Positions 1 to 6,041 of a DNA stretch of 8,669 nucleotides are shown in pieces. Each line of letters opens with the position of its first letter. The stretch's first letter is position 1. Position numbers and translations under genes: made by a program. Location: assembly GCA_030044695.1 (NCBI GenBank), contig JASIDM010000167.1, positions 1 through 8,669 on the forward strand, in the 5' to 3' direction. This DNA is from Thermoplasmata archaeon. Its GTDB lineage: Archaea > Thermoplasmatota > Thermoplasmata > Lutacidiplasmatales > UBA184. The notes beneath the pieces were generated by a model. It made no database searches. It was not told where the DNA came from and saw nothing but the letters and a program-made list of their open reading frames with translations.

Positions 1-863
1 AGAAGCTTACCGCCCATCGCTCCGGCCTGGCGCGCCCGTTCGTGCGCTCGGTCGATCGCGGGGTTGGAGATCCCGTCCGAAAGACGGGTCTTGAGCTCCC
101 AGTTCTCGTCCATCAGTCGGCCGACCTCGGGAAGGTCGAGCCGCTCGAGGGCCGAGGCCGTCTCGAGCGCGAGGTCGTGGATGCGTCGGTACTCGTCGAG
201 GTGGCGGTCGATCTGGCCGATCTGCTGGGCGTGGAGCTCCGCCGACGGGCGCTCGGTCCCGGTGAAGAACAGCAAGAGGTGTTCGTTCAGGGTCTTGAGC
301 TGCTCGTGGTCGATGGAGAGGCTGTGCACGCTGACCCGCCCGTCCGCCTCGACCTCGATGAGGTTGAGACCGCCGTAGGCGGCGCAGTACTGGTCCTGGA
401 TCCCTCCCGGCTCCCCCAGCAGCTCCCGCTCGATGCGGACCGCCTCGGCGGCGAGCTGCCGCGGGCCGACGCGCTCGCCCTTCCAGGCGTGGAGGGCGTT
501 GAGGACGCCGACCGCGCAGCTGCTGCTCGAGCCGATCCCGGTGCCCCGTGATGGCATCTGCGTCGCCGTGATCACCTGGAGCCCGCTGGGGATGCGCAGC
601 AGGCGCATCGCCTCGCGGATCGAGCCGTGGTGGATCTCGTCGAGGCTGCGCTTGGCGTCCTCGGTGACCCGGTAGCTGACCCGGATCTCGTCCGCCCGGA
701 AGTTCTCGACGACCATCACGAAGATCCCCTTGTCCATGGCGCCCGCCACGCAGGCGCCGGGGCCGTGGGTCCGGTAGTACTCCGGGAGATCGGAGCCCCC
801 GCCGGCGAACGTCAGTCGGAACGGGGTCTTGGAGACGACCGCGATCTTCTCCGGGAGCGCCAC
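1..863 (-). CDS. hddA: GHMP-family sugar kinase, D-glycero-D-manno-heptose 7-phosphate kinase type (3' end cut off by window edge)
   Basis: Likely an ATP-dependent cytosolic kinase that phosphorylates a heptose 7-phosphate (or related sugar phosphate) at C1, feeding nucleotide-activated sugars for surface glycans. 287 codons are visible. All GHMP landmarks occur in order: the substrate motif PFRLTFAGGGSDLP at residues 14-27, the ATP-binding glycine/serine loop PSRGTGIGSSSSC at 104-116, and GGIQDQY at 153-159, whose Asp157 fits the catalytic Asp. The visible end, AGAMGGKLL, is the start of the third GHMP motif, so roughly 45-55 C-terminal residues are missing (family about 340 aa). The start is GTG: an in-frame TAG lies upstream near 945, no ATG lies between, and a GAGGT (875-879) sits 11 nt before it. 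It lies 81 nt downstream of the cyclophilin gene on the same strand, so co-transcription is possible. The family is recognised with confidence; the exact substrate is inferred from the AGGGSDLP and GGIQDQY signatures. Confidence 0.85.
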   Translation of the reverse strand, partial: MALPEKIAVVSKTPFRLTFAGGGSDLPEYYRTHGPGACVAGAMDKGIFVMVVENFRADEIRVSYRVTEDAKRSLDEIHHGSIREAMRLLRIPSGLQVITATQMPSRGTGIGSSSSCAVGVLNALHAWKGERVGPRQLAAEAVRIERELLGEPGGIQDQYCAAYGGLNLIEVEADGRVSVHSLSIDHEQLKTLNEHLLLFFTGTERPSAELHAQQIGQIDRHLDEYRRIHDLALETASALERLDLPEVGRLMDENWELKTRLSDGISNPAIDRAHERARQAGAMGGKL

Positions 864-944
864 GGAACCCCGGGACCTCGCTTGGCTGGATCCGGGCCGA
901 CGGGAACCGTCCTCGTCCTGGAGAGCGTGGCGGGCGGCCCGGGC

Positions 945-1415
945 CTAGGCGCCCGTGACGATCGTCTCCACGATCCGCACCGGCGTGCGGGGTCGGTCGT
1001 TGGCGTCGCGCGGCACGGCGGCGATCTTCTCCACGACGTCCTGGCCGCCCCGGACATGGCCGAAGATGGCGTGCTTGCCGTCCAGCCAGGAGGTCGGGGC
1101 GAGGGTGATGAAGAACTGGCTGCCCCCGGTGTTCGGGCCCGCGTTGGCCATCGACACCACGCCGGGAGAATCGTGACGGAGCCCCGGACCGAACTCGTCC
1201 GGGATGGTGAACCCCGGACCGCCGGTCCCGTCGCCCTTGGGACAGCCGGTCTGGACCATGAACCCGGGGATCACCCGGTGGAACGTGAGCCCGACGTAGA
1301 ACTGCTTGCGCGTCAGGGTGAGAAAGTTCTCCGCCGTCTTCGGGGCCCGGTCCCGAAGGATCTCGAGCCGCACATCGCCTAGGGTCGTCCGCAACGACAC
1401 GGTGGGGTTCGTCAC
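945..1415 (-). CDS. Cyclophilin-type peptidyl-prolyl cis-trans isomerase
   Basis: Catalyses cis-trans isomerisation of Xaa-Pro bonds during protein folding. This is a minimal 156-aa single-domain cyclophilin with no signal peptide or membrane segment, so it should be cytosolic. The active-site set aligns with human CypA: Arg47 in FHRVIPGF (CypA Arg55), Phe52, Met53 and Gln55 in FMVQTGCP (Phe60/Met61/Gln63), Ala90-Asn91 in MANAGPNTGGSQFFIT (Ala101-Asn102), Gln100 and Phe102 (Gln111/Phe113), Trp110 (Trp121, the cyclosporin-contacting Trp) and His115 (His126). It should therefore be active and probably cyclosporin-sensitive. The start is GTG at 1415; GTG at codon 6 is a less likely alternative because it trims the first beta strand. 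It is first in a minus-strand pair with the heptose kinase gene and divergent from the zinc-ribbon gene at 1524, with a 108-nt shared upstream region. Confidence 0.95.
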   Translation of the reverse strand: MTNPTVSLRTTLGDVRLEILRDRAPKTAENFLTLTRKQFYVGLTFHRVIPGFMVQTGCPKGDGTGGPGFTIPDEFGPGLRHDSPGVVSMANAGPNTGGSQFFITLAPTSWLDGKHAIFGHVRGGQDVVEKIAAVPRDANDRPRTPVRIVETIVTGA

Positions 1416-1477
1416 GGGCCGGTCACCGCGCGGGAGGGGAAAACGGCGCCGCCCTCCGCGCCCGTCCCGCCGGCTCG

Positions 1478-1486
1478 TTTATCTTG
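1478..1486 (+). promoter_or_regulatory. TATA-like box for the zinc-ribbon / RNase HI gene pair
   Basis: TTTATCTTG is the only AT-rich patch in the 108-nt divergent spacer between the cyclophilin and zinc-ribbon genes. It matches an archaeal box A (TTTAWA-like). A start of transcription about 25 nt downstream falls near 1505-1510, giving a 14-19-nt leader before the ATG at 1524. No comparably good box is visible for the opposite-strand cyclophilin gene. Confidence 0.5.
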
Positions 1487-1523
1487 CGGGACGAGGCTCG
1501 TCGGCCGGGACCCGGGGTACGGC

Positions 1524-2027
1524 ATGAATCGCTCGATCGCCGGGGTCGGGGTCGCCGTCATCCTCCTGGGGTTCGGCCTGGTCGCCTTTCCCGTCGTGGT
1601 CACCGGCCAGGAACGCCTGGACCCGGAGCAGATCGCCGGGTTCCTCGTCGCTCCGGTCGGGCTCGTCGTCGTCCTGATCGCCGCGATCTCGGTCGACCCG
1701 AGGCGCACCACGATCGTCGGGACGTTCGGCAATCCGGACGAGACCCCGTCGCTGGCGCGCCCGTCCCGCCGAGCGGCGCCCCGGCCGGCGTTCACCCCGA
1801 GCGACCCGGTGTACTGCCGCTACTGCCGGGCCGTCATCACCTCGGACCTTTCCGCCTGCCCACGGTGCGCCCGCGCCCGCGAGTGCCGCAGCTGCGGACG
1901 TCCCCTGGGCCAGGTGCTGGGCCGCCCGACGTGCCCGACCTGCGCTCAGGCCGAAGCGTTCTGCAGCTGTGCTCGCCTCGCCCACCCCGGAGGGTCCGGC
2001 CGGCCCGGGCGGGCGGTCGTCCGATGA
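1524..2027 (+). CDS. Two-helix membrane protein with cytosolic double zinc ribbon
   Basis: No named family recognised. The 167-aa product starts with two hydrophobic helices (about residues 5-27 and 38-57) joined by a short loop; the second is followed by Arg60-Arg61. A polar linker (about 60-95) leads to a Cys-rich tail. Paired cysteines at 98/101 and 112/115 form one CxxC...CxxC ribbon, 121/124 and 137/140 form a second, and an extra CxC sits at 147/149. This is a membrane-anchored double zinc ribbon, the layout of many small archaeal adaptor proteins; the ribbons probably face the cytoplasm. Its stop overlaps the RNase HI start (ATGA at 2024-2027), so the two are translationally coupled, but a functional link to RNA:DNA hybrid removal is only inferred. 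The Cys pairs and two helices make it very likely real. Confidence 0.8.
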   Translation: MNRSIAGVGVAVILLGFGLVAFPVVVTGQERLDPEQIAGFLVAPVGLVVVLIAAISVDPRRTTIVGTFGNPDETPSLARPSRRAAPRPAFTPSDPVYCRYCRAVITSDLSACPRCARARECRSCGRPLGQVLGRPTCPTCAQAEAFCSCARLAHPGGSGRPGRAVVR

Positions 2028-2536
2028 GCGGAACGGTCGACGACGCCCGCCTCCCGAGGGGCGTCGCCTCCTTCGGGGACGGCCCCGTGGAGGTCCGCTT
2101 CGACGGCGCCTGCGAACGCCTCGGGGGGCGCCGGGTCGCCGCCTACGGCTTCACGGTGCGGGCGAGCGGGCTCCAGCACGAGGATTTCGGTCTCGCCGTC
2201 CCCCCCGGTCATCCCCGCGCGACCAACAACGTCGCCGAGTACGTTGGAGCGATCTGCGCCATGGAGTGGCTCGTCCGGCGCGGCTACGGCGGTGCCGTCC
2301 GCGTCGCCGGCGACAGCCAGCTCGTCGTGCGACAGATGCGCGGGGAGTATCGCGTCCGGGCCGGGCACCTGCAGCCGTACCATGAACGGCTGGCCCAGCT
2401 GTCGGCCCGGTTCCGCGCCGTCGAGTTCGTCTGGATCCCGCGGGAGGAGAACTTCCGCGCGGACGAACTGTCCAAGCGCGGGCTCGAACTAGGGCGCGAG
2501 TCGGACGCCGGGGCCGCGCCGCGGAGCTCGGGCTAG
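2024..2536 (+). CDS. rnhA: Ribonuclease HI
   Basis: Cleaves the RNA strand of RNA:DNA hybrids (R-loops, primers, misinserted ribonucleotides) using two Mg ions. The 170-aa protein has the four acidic catalytic residues in typical settings: Asp27 in VRFDGAC, Glu72 in TNNVAEY, Asp97 in VAGDSQLVV and Asp147 in NFRADELS. The DSQLVVRQMRGEYRVR stretch (97-112) is typical of the archaeal/short-type RNase HI group, which lacks the basic protrusion of the E. coli enzyme. An extra 20 or so residues precede the first strand, with no sign of a hybrid-binding domain. The start is taken at the ATG inside the ATGA overlap with the zinc-ribbon gene. No Shine-Dalgarno sequence is visible, which fits translational coupling. 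The open frame runs further upstream but only as a shadow of the zinc-ribbon gene. The stop TAG overlaps the stop of the convergent minus-strand ORF. Confidence 0.93.
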   Translation: MSGTVDDARLPRGVASFGDGPVEVRFDGACERLGGRRVAAYGFTVRASGLQHEDFGLAVPPGHPRATNNVAEYVGAICAMEWLVRRGYGGAVRVAGDSQLVVRQMRGEYRVRAGHLQPYHERLAQLSARFRAVEFVWIPREENFRADELSKRGLELGRESDAGAAPRSSG

Positions 2537-2739
2537 CCCCAGCGCACCGTGTAGACGAGGGTCCGGCCCTCTACGGCCGCGCGTGCGCGGGCCGTGTCGA
2601 CGTAGGTGGCGAACGCGGCGGCCGCCTCCGGTGAGAGCCGGGGCCGAACCCCGTACCCTCGCGGGACCCCGACGCCGAGCGAAGCTTGCGGCGTACGCAG
2701 CGGGAGAGTGGGGAGGGCACGGATCTCGCCCCGGACCAC
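2533..2739 (-). CDS. Small hypothetical protein (68 aa), convergent with RNase HI
   Basis: Not recognised. The reading frame from 2739 to 2533 shows mostly G/C third codon positions and a protein-like C-terminal half: an Ala-rich helix around residues 36-57 (SPEAAAAFATYVDTARARAA), then a probable beta strand, GRTLVYTVRWG, at the end. GTG at 2739 is chosen because a GGAG (2748-2751) sits 8 nt upstream. In-frame GTG codons at 2745 and 2748 and an ATG at 2934 are alternatives, but the stretch above 2748 translates to low-complexity Arg/Gly/Ser/Pro sequence and looks non-coding. Its stop (complement of 2533-2535) overlaps the RNase HI stop in a shared CTAG. No cysteine motif, signal peptide or membrane segment is present. 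It could be a chance open frame in GC-rich DNA. Confidence 0.45.
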   Translation of the reverse strand: MVRGEIRALPTLPLRTPQASLGVGVPRGYGVRPRLSPEAAAAFATYVDTARARAAVEGRTLVYTVRWG

Positions 2740-2888
2740 CGTCACCACTCCGCGCCGGCGGCTCGGCCGGCCAAGAACGGGACCCGAACGCCCTGAGGCG
2801 CTTGCACGCAGGGCAGCACCGCGAGCGGGGTGTCGACCGGGGGTTCCGGACCGAGGGGCGCAAGGAGGAGATCCGCCCAGCCGGTCCG

Positions 2889-2928
2889 GACGTCCGACAT
2901 CTCTGCCGCAGGATGTCAGACGGACGTC
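2889..2928. repeat. Imperfect inverted repeat / hairpin beside a TATA-like element
   Basis: GACGTCC (2889-2895) pairs with GGACGTC (2922-2928), and GACATC (2896-2901) pairs with GATGTC (2912-2917). An inner CTG (2903-2905) pairs with CAG (2909-2911) around a CCG loop. The only interruptions are a 4-nt bulge (AGAC, 2918-2921) and one unpaired T (2902). That gives 16 base pairs within 40 nt. The TATA-like TACATAAATG starts 2 nt downstream, so it may be an operator or an RNA structure. No T-run follows, so it is not a classic terminator. Confidence 0.6.
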
Positions 2929-2929
2929 G

Positions 2930-2939
2930 TACATAAATG
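2930..2939. promoter_or_regulatory. TATA-like element, readable on either strand
   Basis: TACATAAATG on the plus strand reads CATTTATGTA on the minus strand. It is the most AT-rich patch in the 360-bp spacer. Read on the minus strand, TTTATG is the better box A match and would start a transcript near 2905, inside the hairpin, towards the 68-aa ORF at 2739. Read on the plus strand it would start near 2960, leaving a long (about 140 nt) leader before the M2 peptidase. Confidence 0.35.
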
Positions 2940-3058
2940 CCGAGTTCCACTGGAAACGGGGGGGTGCCGGGGGTGCCGGCCTGACGGGACCTCGCGGCGG
3001 ACAAAGGGCCGACCACGAGGGCGGACCATCCCCGCGCCGCGGACACGCCCGGACGCAA

Positions 3059-3096
3059 GCTAAGTAGGCCAGCCCCTCCCTCGCTCCCCGGAGGGT
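3059..3096 (+). promoter_or_regulatory. Weak box A and Shine-Dalgarno region of the M2 peptidase gene
   Basis: GCTAAGTAG at 3059-3067 is a weak TATA-like patch in otherwise GC-rich DNA, with a predicted start of transcription near 3088. GGAGGGT at 3090-3096 provides a Shine-Dalgarno core 4 nt before the GTG at 3099. The close spacing and weak box make this a modest call. The TATA-like element at 2930 is the alternative promoter. Confidence 0.35.
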
Positions 3097-3098
3097 CG

Positions 3099-4835
3099 GT
3101 GGTCCCCCCGGAAGCGCCCGCGACGGAGGCCGCCCGGTTGCTCGAGGCGGCCGAGCGCGAGCTCCTCGTGGCGTCGGTCGAGCAGTCGCGCGCCGACTGG
3201 GTCTACGCCACGTACATCACCCCCGACACCGAGGAGCTCTCCTCCTCCGCGCTGGACCGGCTCCTGGGCGTCACCGTCCGCTACGCGCGGCAGGCCTCCC
3301 GCCTCAGCCCAGCTTCGGTCGACCCGATCGTCGCCCGCAAGGCGAAGCTCCTGCCCCTGATCCTCCCGCTCGCGCCCCCCGCGGACACGGCGCGGGCCCA
3401 GGAGCTGACCCGGCTGGTGACCTCGATGCAGGGAACGTACGCGAAGGCCCGCTACACCCCGCGCGACCGCACCGAGGCCCTCGATCTTCAGGGGCTCTCC
3501 AAGATCATGCTCGAGAGCCGGGACCCCGAGCTCCTTCAGGACGTCTGGGTCGGCTGGCATGCCGTCGGGCGATCGATCCGTCCCGACTTCGAGCGGTACG
3601 TCCTGCTCGCCAACGAAGGGGCCCGGGAGCTCGGCTTCGCCGACAACGGAGCCCTCTGGCGGTCGCGCTACGACATGGCCCCGGAGGCGTTCTCCCGGGA
3701 GGTCGACCGCCTCTGGGACCAGGTCCGACCGCTCTACGACGCCCTGCACAGCTACGTACGACACCGGCTCCGGGCGATCTACGGCGACGCCGTCCCGGCC
3801 GACGGGCCGATCCCGGCGCACCTGCTCGGCAACATGTGGGCCCAGTCCTGGGAGGGGATCTTTCCGCTGGTCGCGCCGAAGCCGGGGCCGTCGCCGTACG
3901 ACCTCACCAAGCTCCTCGTCGAGCGGGGGACGACACCCGAGGCGATGGTCCGGTACGCCGAGGGGTTCTTCGTCTCCTTGGGCCTGGATCCGCTCCCGCC
4001 GAGCTTCTGGGAGCGGTCGATGCTCGTCCGACCGCGCGACCGCGAGGTCGTCTGCCACGCGAGCGCCTGGGACCTCGACTTCGCCAACGACGTCCGGATC
4101 AAGATGTGCATCGAGATCACCGGCGAGGATTTCCGGACGATCCACCATGAGCTCGGGCACAACTACTACCAGCGCGCCTACGGCCACCAGCCGTTCCTGT
4201 TCCGCGACAGCGCCCACGACGGCTTCCACGAGGCCGTCGGCGACACGGTCGCGCTCTCCGTGACGCCGGGGTACCTGCGGCGGATCGGGCTGCTCACCGG
4301 CCCGGTCGAGGACGACGAGCTCGGCTTCCTGCTCGAGCGCGCCCTGGAGAAGATCGCCTTCCTGCCGTTCGGCCTGCTCATCGACAAGTGGCGCTGGGAG
4401 GTCTTCGCCGGCCAGGTTCCCCCCGCGGAGTACAACCCCCGCTGGTGGGCGCTCCGAGCCCAGTACCAGGGGATCGCCCCCCCGACACCCCGCGATGCGG
4501 CCGAGTTCGACGCGGGGGCGAAGTTCCACGTCCCCTCCAACGTCCCGTACGTCCGCTACTTCCTCGCCCACATCCTGCAGTTCCAGTTCCATCGGGCGCT
4601 CTTGCGGGCCTCGGGGTACGACGGCCCCCTCCACCGCGGCTCGATCTACGGCTCCAAGGAGGCCGGTCGCCGTCTCGGCGCCCTGCTCGCCATGGGCGCC
4701 AGCCGGGAGTGGCCGGAGGCGCTCGAGGCGATCTCGGGAGAGCGTCGGATGGACGCCACCGGGCTGCTCGAGTACTTCGCCCCGCTGCGGGCCTGGCTCG
4801 AGGCGCAGAACCGCGCCGCGAGCCACGGGGGCTAG
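3099..4835 (+). CDS. M2-family zinc metallopeptidase (angiotensin-converting enzyme / peptidyl-dipeptidase A homologue)
   Basis: Predicted zinc peptidyl-dipeptidase releasing C-terminal dipeptides from oligopeptides. At 578 aa it matches one ACE catalytic domain, collinear almost end to end. The zinc site is HELGH at 350-354 with Glu378 in GFHEAVGD as third ligand; the 24-residue spacing equals His387-Glu411 of human ACE. Substrate-site residues are also kept: NMWAQSW 245-251 (Gln249 for ACE Gln281), CHASAWD 319-325 (His320 for His353), and GAKFHVPSNVPYVRY with Lys475, His477, Tyr484, Arg486 and Tyr487 for Lys511, His513, Tyr520, Arg522 (chloride ligand) and Tyr523. It should be active and chloride-responsive. 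No signal peptide or C-terminal membrane anchor is present, unlike animal ACE, so it probably works in the cytosol on peptides. GTG 3099 has a GGAGG 4 nt upstream. A GRAM-like/zinc-ribbon gene follows after 49 nt. Any physiological substrate is unknown. Confidence 0.95.
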   Translation: MVPPEAPATEAARLLEAAERELLVASVEQSRADWVYATYITPDTEELSSSALDRLLGVTVRYARQASRLSPASVDPIVARKAKLLPLILPLAPPADTARAQELTRLVTSMQGTYAKARYTPRDRTEALDLQGLSKIMLESRDPELLQDVWVGWHAVGRSIRPDFERYVLLANEGARELGFADNGALWRSRYDMAPEAFSREVDRLWDQVRPLYDALHSYVRHRLRAIYGDAVPADGPIPAHLLGNMWAQSWEGIFPLVAPKPGPSPYDLTKLLVERGTTPEAMVRYAEGFFVSLGLDPLPPSFWERSMLVRPRDREVVCHASAWDLDFANDVRIKMCIEITGEDFRTIHHELGHNYYQRAYGHQPFLFRDSAHDGFHEAVGDTVALSVTPGYLRRIGLLTGPVEDDELGFLLERALEKIAFLPFGLLIDKWRWEVFAGQVPPAEYNPRWWALRAQYQGIAPPTPRDAAEFDAGAKFHVPSNVPYVRYFLAHILQFQFHRALLRASGYDGPLHRGSIYGSKEAGRRLGALLAMGASREWPEALEAISGERRMDATGLLEYFAPLRAWLEAQNRAASHGG

Positions 4836-4884
4836 CGCGCCGGGCCCCGGCGTGCGATCCCGGACCGGCGCGAGGCGGTGACCG

Positions 4885-5364
4885 GTGCTGCTCGGGGCCC
4901 GCGAGACGGTCGTTCGGAGCGCCTACGCCGTCCTGGAGGCTCCGGGCGGTTCGGCTCGTCGCCGGCGGCCGGGCGTCCTCTACCTCACGACCGACCGGCT
5001 CGTCTTCGAGGCGCCGGGATCGCGGGGACTCGTCCGGGACCTCGTCCAGGGGAAGGACGTCGAGATCGTCGTCGACGATCCGCTGCTCGGGCTTCGCAAC
5101 GTCTCGGTGCGTCGCGGGCGATGGTCCCGCGGCCGCCTCGTCGTGGACCGGGGGACGGCACGCTCCGTGTTCGACGTCCTCGAGCCGGAGGCGTGGGTCC
5201 TCGCGATCTCGGACGTTCGCCGGGCGGCCGAGCTCGCGCGCGACGCGCCGCACCTCGGTATGCCCGAGACCGGACGGACCGTCGTCAAGCTCCGGTGCCG
5301 CTACTGCGGGAGCCTGGGCGAGGAACGGGCCCTCCGCTGCCCGTCGTGCGGGGCGTCGTTCTGA
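4885..5364 (+). CDS. Hypothetical protein: PH/GRAM-like beta domain plus C-terminal zinc ribbon
   Basis: No named family recognised. Residues 1-110 of 159 look like a compact beta-rich domain. GVLYLTTDRLVFEAP (30-44) resembles the strand pair that begins GRAM/PH-like domains, followed by further strands (VEIVVDD at 59-65, GRLVVDRG at 83-90) and a hydrophobic segment (WVLAI, 104-108). A helix (about 110-120) leads to a zinc ribbon with Cys138/Cys141 and Cys152/Cys155. The GRAM-like-plus-zinc-ribbon order fits a small adaptor; membrane or protein binding is inference. The start is GTG at 4885 with GAGG and GGTGA (4872-4880) just upstream. An overlapping GTG at 4878 is out of frame. It lies 49 nt after the M2 peptidase on the same strand, with no clear box A in the gap, so the two are probably co-transcribed. 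Confidence 0.75.
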   Translation: MLLGARETVVRSAYAVLEAPGGSARRRRPGVLYLTTDRLVFEAPGSRGLVRDLVQGKDVEIVVDDPLLGLRNVSVRRGRWSRGRLVVDRGTARSVFDVLEPEAWVLAISDVRRAAELARDAPHLGMPETGRTVVKLRCRYCGSLGEERALRCPSCGASF

Positions 5365-5374
5365 GCGCCGGCCA

Positions 5375-5388
5375 CGCCGAGCTCGGCG
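5375..5388. repeat. 14-bp perfect palindrome between convergent genes
   Basis: CGCCGAGCTCGGCG is a perfect palindrome centred in the 40-nt gap between the GRAM-like gene and the winged-helix gene, which converge. It could fold in the transcripts from both sides and protect 3' ends. There is no adjoining T-run on either strand, so intrinsic termination is not evident. Confidence 0.45.
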
Positions 5389-5404
5389 CGGCCGCCACCG
5401 AGGG

Positions 5405-6025
5405 CTAGGCCGCCAGGCCCCCGAACGAGGGACCCAGGGCGAACGCGCGCACGAGCGCGGGGGCGGGCGGGGTTGCCCCCGGGGCCGCCCGCATCGCCTC
5501 GACGGCGTGGAACAGCAGCTCGTAGGCCGCCTCTTCGGCCTCGGACGGGTCGTCGTCGGGCTGCCACGACGGCACGGAGACGCTCAGGGCGCCGTCCCGG
5601 ACCCCGAGGAGGACCAGCCCGCCGCCCTCCCGTCGCGCCCAGGCGAGCAGCTCGCCCGCGGGCCGCTCGAGGAGGCCGACCCAGCGGAGCGAGCCGAACC
5701 AGCGGCCGGTGAGCCGCCCGACCAGCTCCCGCGCTCGCCCCCCGAGCGGCAGCTCGATCCGGGCGATCGTGCGAACGTCCCGGTCCGAGCTCGCGTCGAC
5801 CTTGGGTCCGAGCGCCAGGGCGCGGTAGCCTCCCTCGCTCCGCTCGATCAACCCCTCGCGTTCGAGGCGTCGGAGGGCGCGCGAGAGCGACTCCGGGTGC
5901 GTGCCCAGGTACCGGCGGAGCCCGCTGAACGCGAGCCGGCCCGAGAGCCCCTGCAGGGTCGTGAGGACGCGCTCGTCCAGGCGGCCGCTGTCGCCGTCGA
6001 CCTCGCGCTCGCCGCGTCCGGGCAT
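5405..6025 (-). CDS. Winged helix-turn-helix transcriptional regulator
   Basis: Predicted DNA-binding regulator of 206 aa. Residues 17-74 form a winged helix in MarR/ArsR style: helix 1 (DERVLTTLQGL), helix 2 (FSGLRRYLG), recognition helix 44-57 (PESLSRALRRLERE), then GLIERSEGGYRAL as the wing. Residues 85-180 form an alpha/beta domain with hydrophobic strands (GLVLLGVRDGALSVSV, 136-151) and an acidic helix (SEAEEAAYELLFHAVEAM, 161-178), perhaps for ligand sensing or dimerisation; I do not recognise it. The ATG at 6025 lies about 25 nt after a TAAA on the minus strand, so the transcript is probably leaderless. A perfect inverted repeat (6042-6060) covers that box, suggesting autoregulation. 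It is divergent from the 86-aa protein / HtrA cluster across a 159-nt spacer rich in palindromes, which makes that cluster its likeliest other target. No metal- or redox-sensing cysteines are present. Confidence 0.8.
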   Translation of the reverse strand: MPGRGEREVDGDSGRLDERVLTTLQGLSGRLAFSGLRRYLGTHPESLSRALRRLEREGLIERSEGGYRALALGPKVDASSDRDVRTIARIELPLGGRARELVGRLTGRWFGSLRWVGLLERPAGELLAWARREGGGLVLLGVRDGALSVSVPSWQPDDDPSEAEEAAYELLFHAVEAMRAAPGATPPAPALVRAFALGPSFGGLAA

Positions 6026-6041
6026 CGCGCCAACGAGGGCC

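Larger units (their letters stand above)
2740..3098. other. Gene-poor intergenic stretch of about 360 bp
   Basis: Open frames crossing this stretch on both strands translate to Arg/Gly/Pro/Ser-rich low-complexity protein without motifs, so none is called. It contains a strong imperfect hairpin (2889-2928), a TATA-like element readable on either strand (2930-2939), a perfect 9-nt tandem duplication GGGTGCCGG at 2962-2979, and a possible weak box A plus Shine-Dalgarno for the M2 peptidase near its right end. No tRNA cloverleaf or C/D-box arrangement could be built by eye. Confidence 0.6.

Noticed and set aside
42..551. 169-aa plus-strand open frame at the left edge
   Set aside because: It overlaps the minus-strand GHMP kinase, whose motifs are clear; the plus translation has none.
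2760..2900. Possible tRNA (T-arm-like TTC sequences on both strands)
   Set aside because: GGTTCCGGACC on the plus strand and CGTTCGGGTCCCG on the minus strand lack the TTCRA loop consensus and a 5-bp T stem, and no acceptor, D or anticodon arms could be paired.
2740..2934. N-terminal extension of the 68-aa minus-strand ORF to ATG 2934
   Set aside because: The extension is Arg/Gly/Ser/Pro low-complexity sequence, and its ATG lies within the TATA-like element; the start at 2739 has a Shine-Dalgarno.
2962..2979. Tandem GGGTGCCGG duplication
   Set aside because: Two 9-nt copies only, in GC-rich spacer; too short to be a meaningful repeat array.
3060..4826. 588-aa open frame on the minus strand opposite the M2 peptidase
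   Set aside because: Its composition (Glu/Arg/Gly/Val rich, no motifs) is that of an antisense shadow in GC-rich DNA, and the plus strand encodes an unmistakable ACE homologue.
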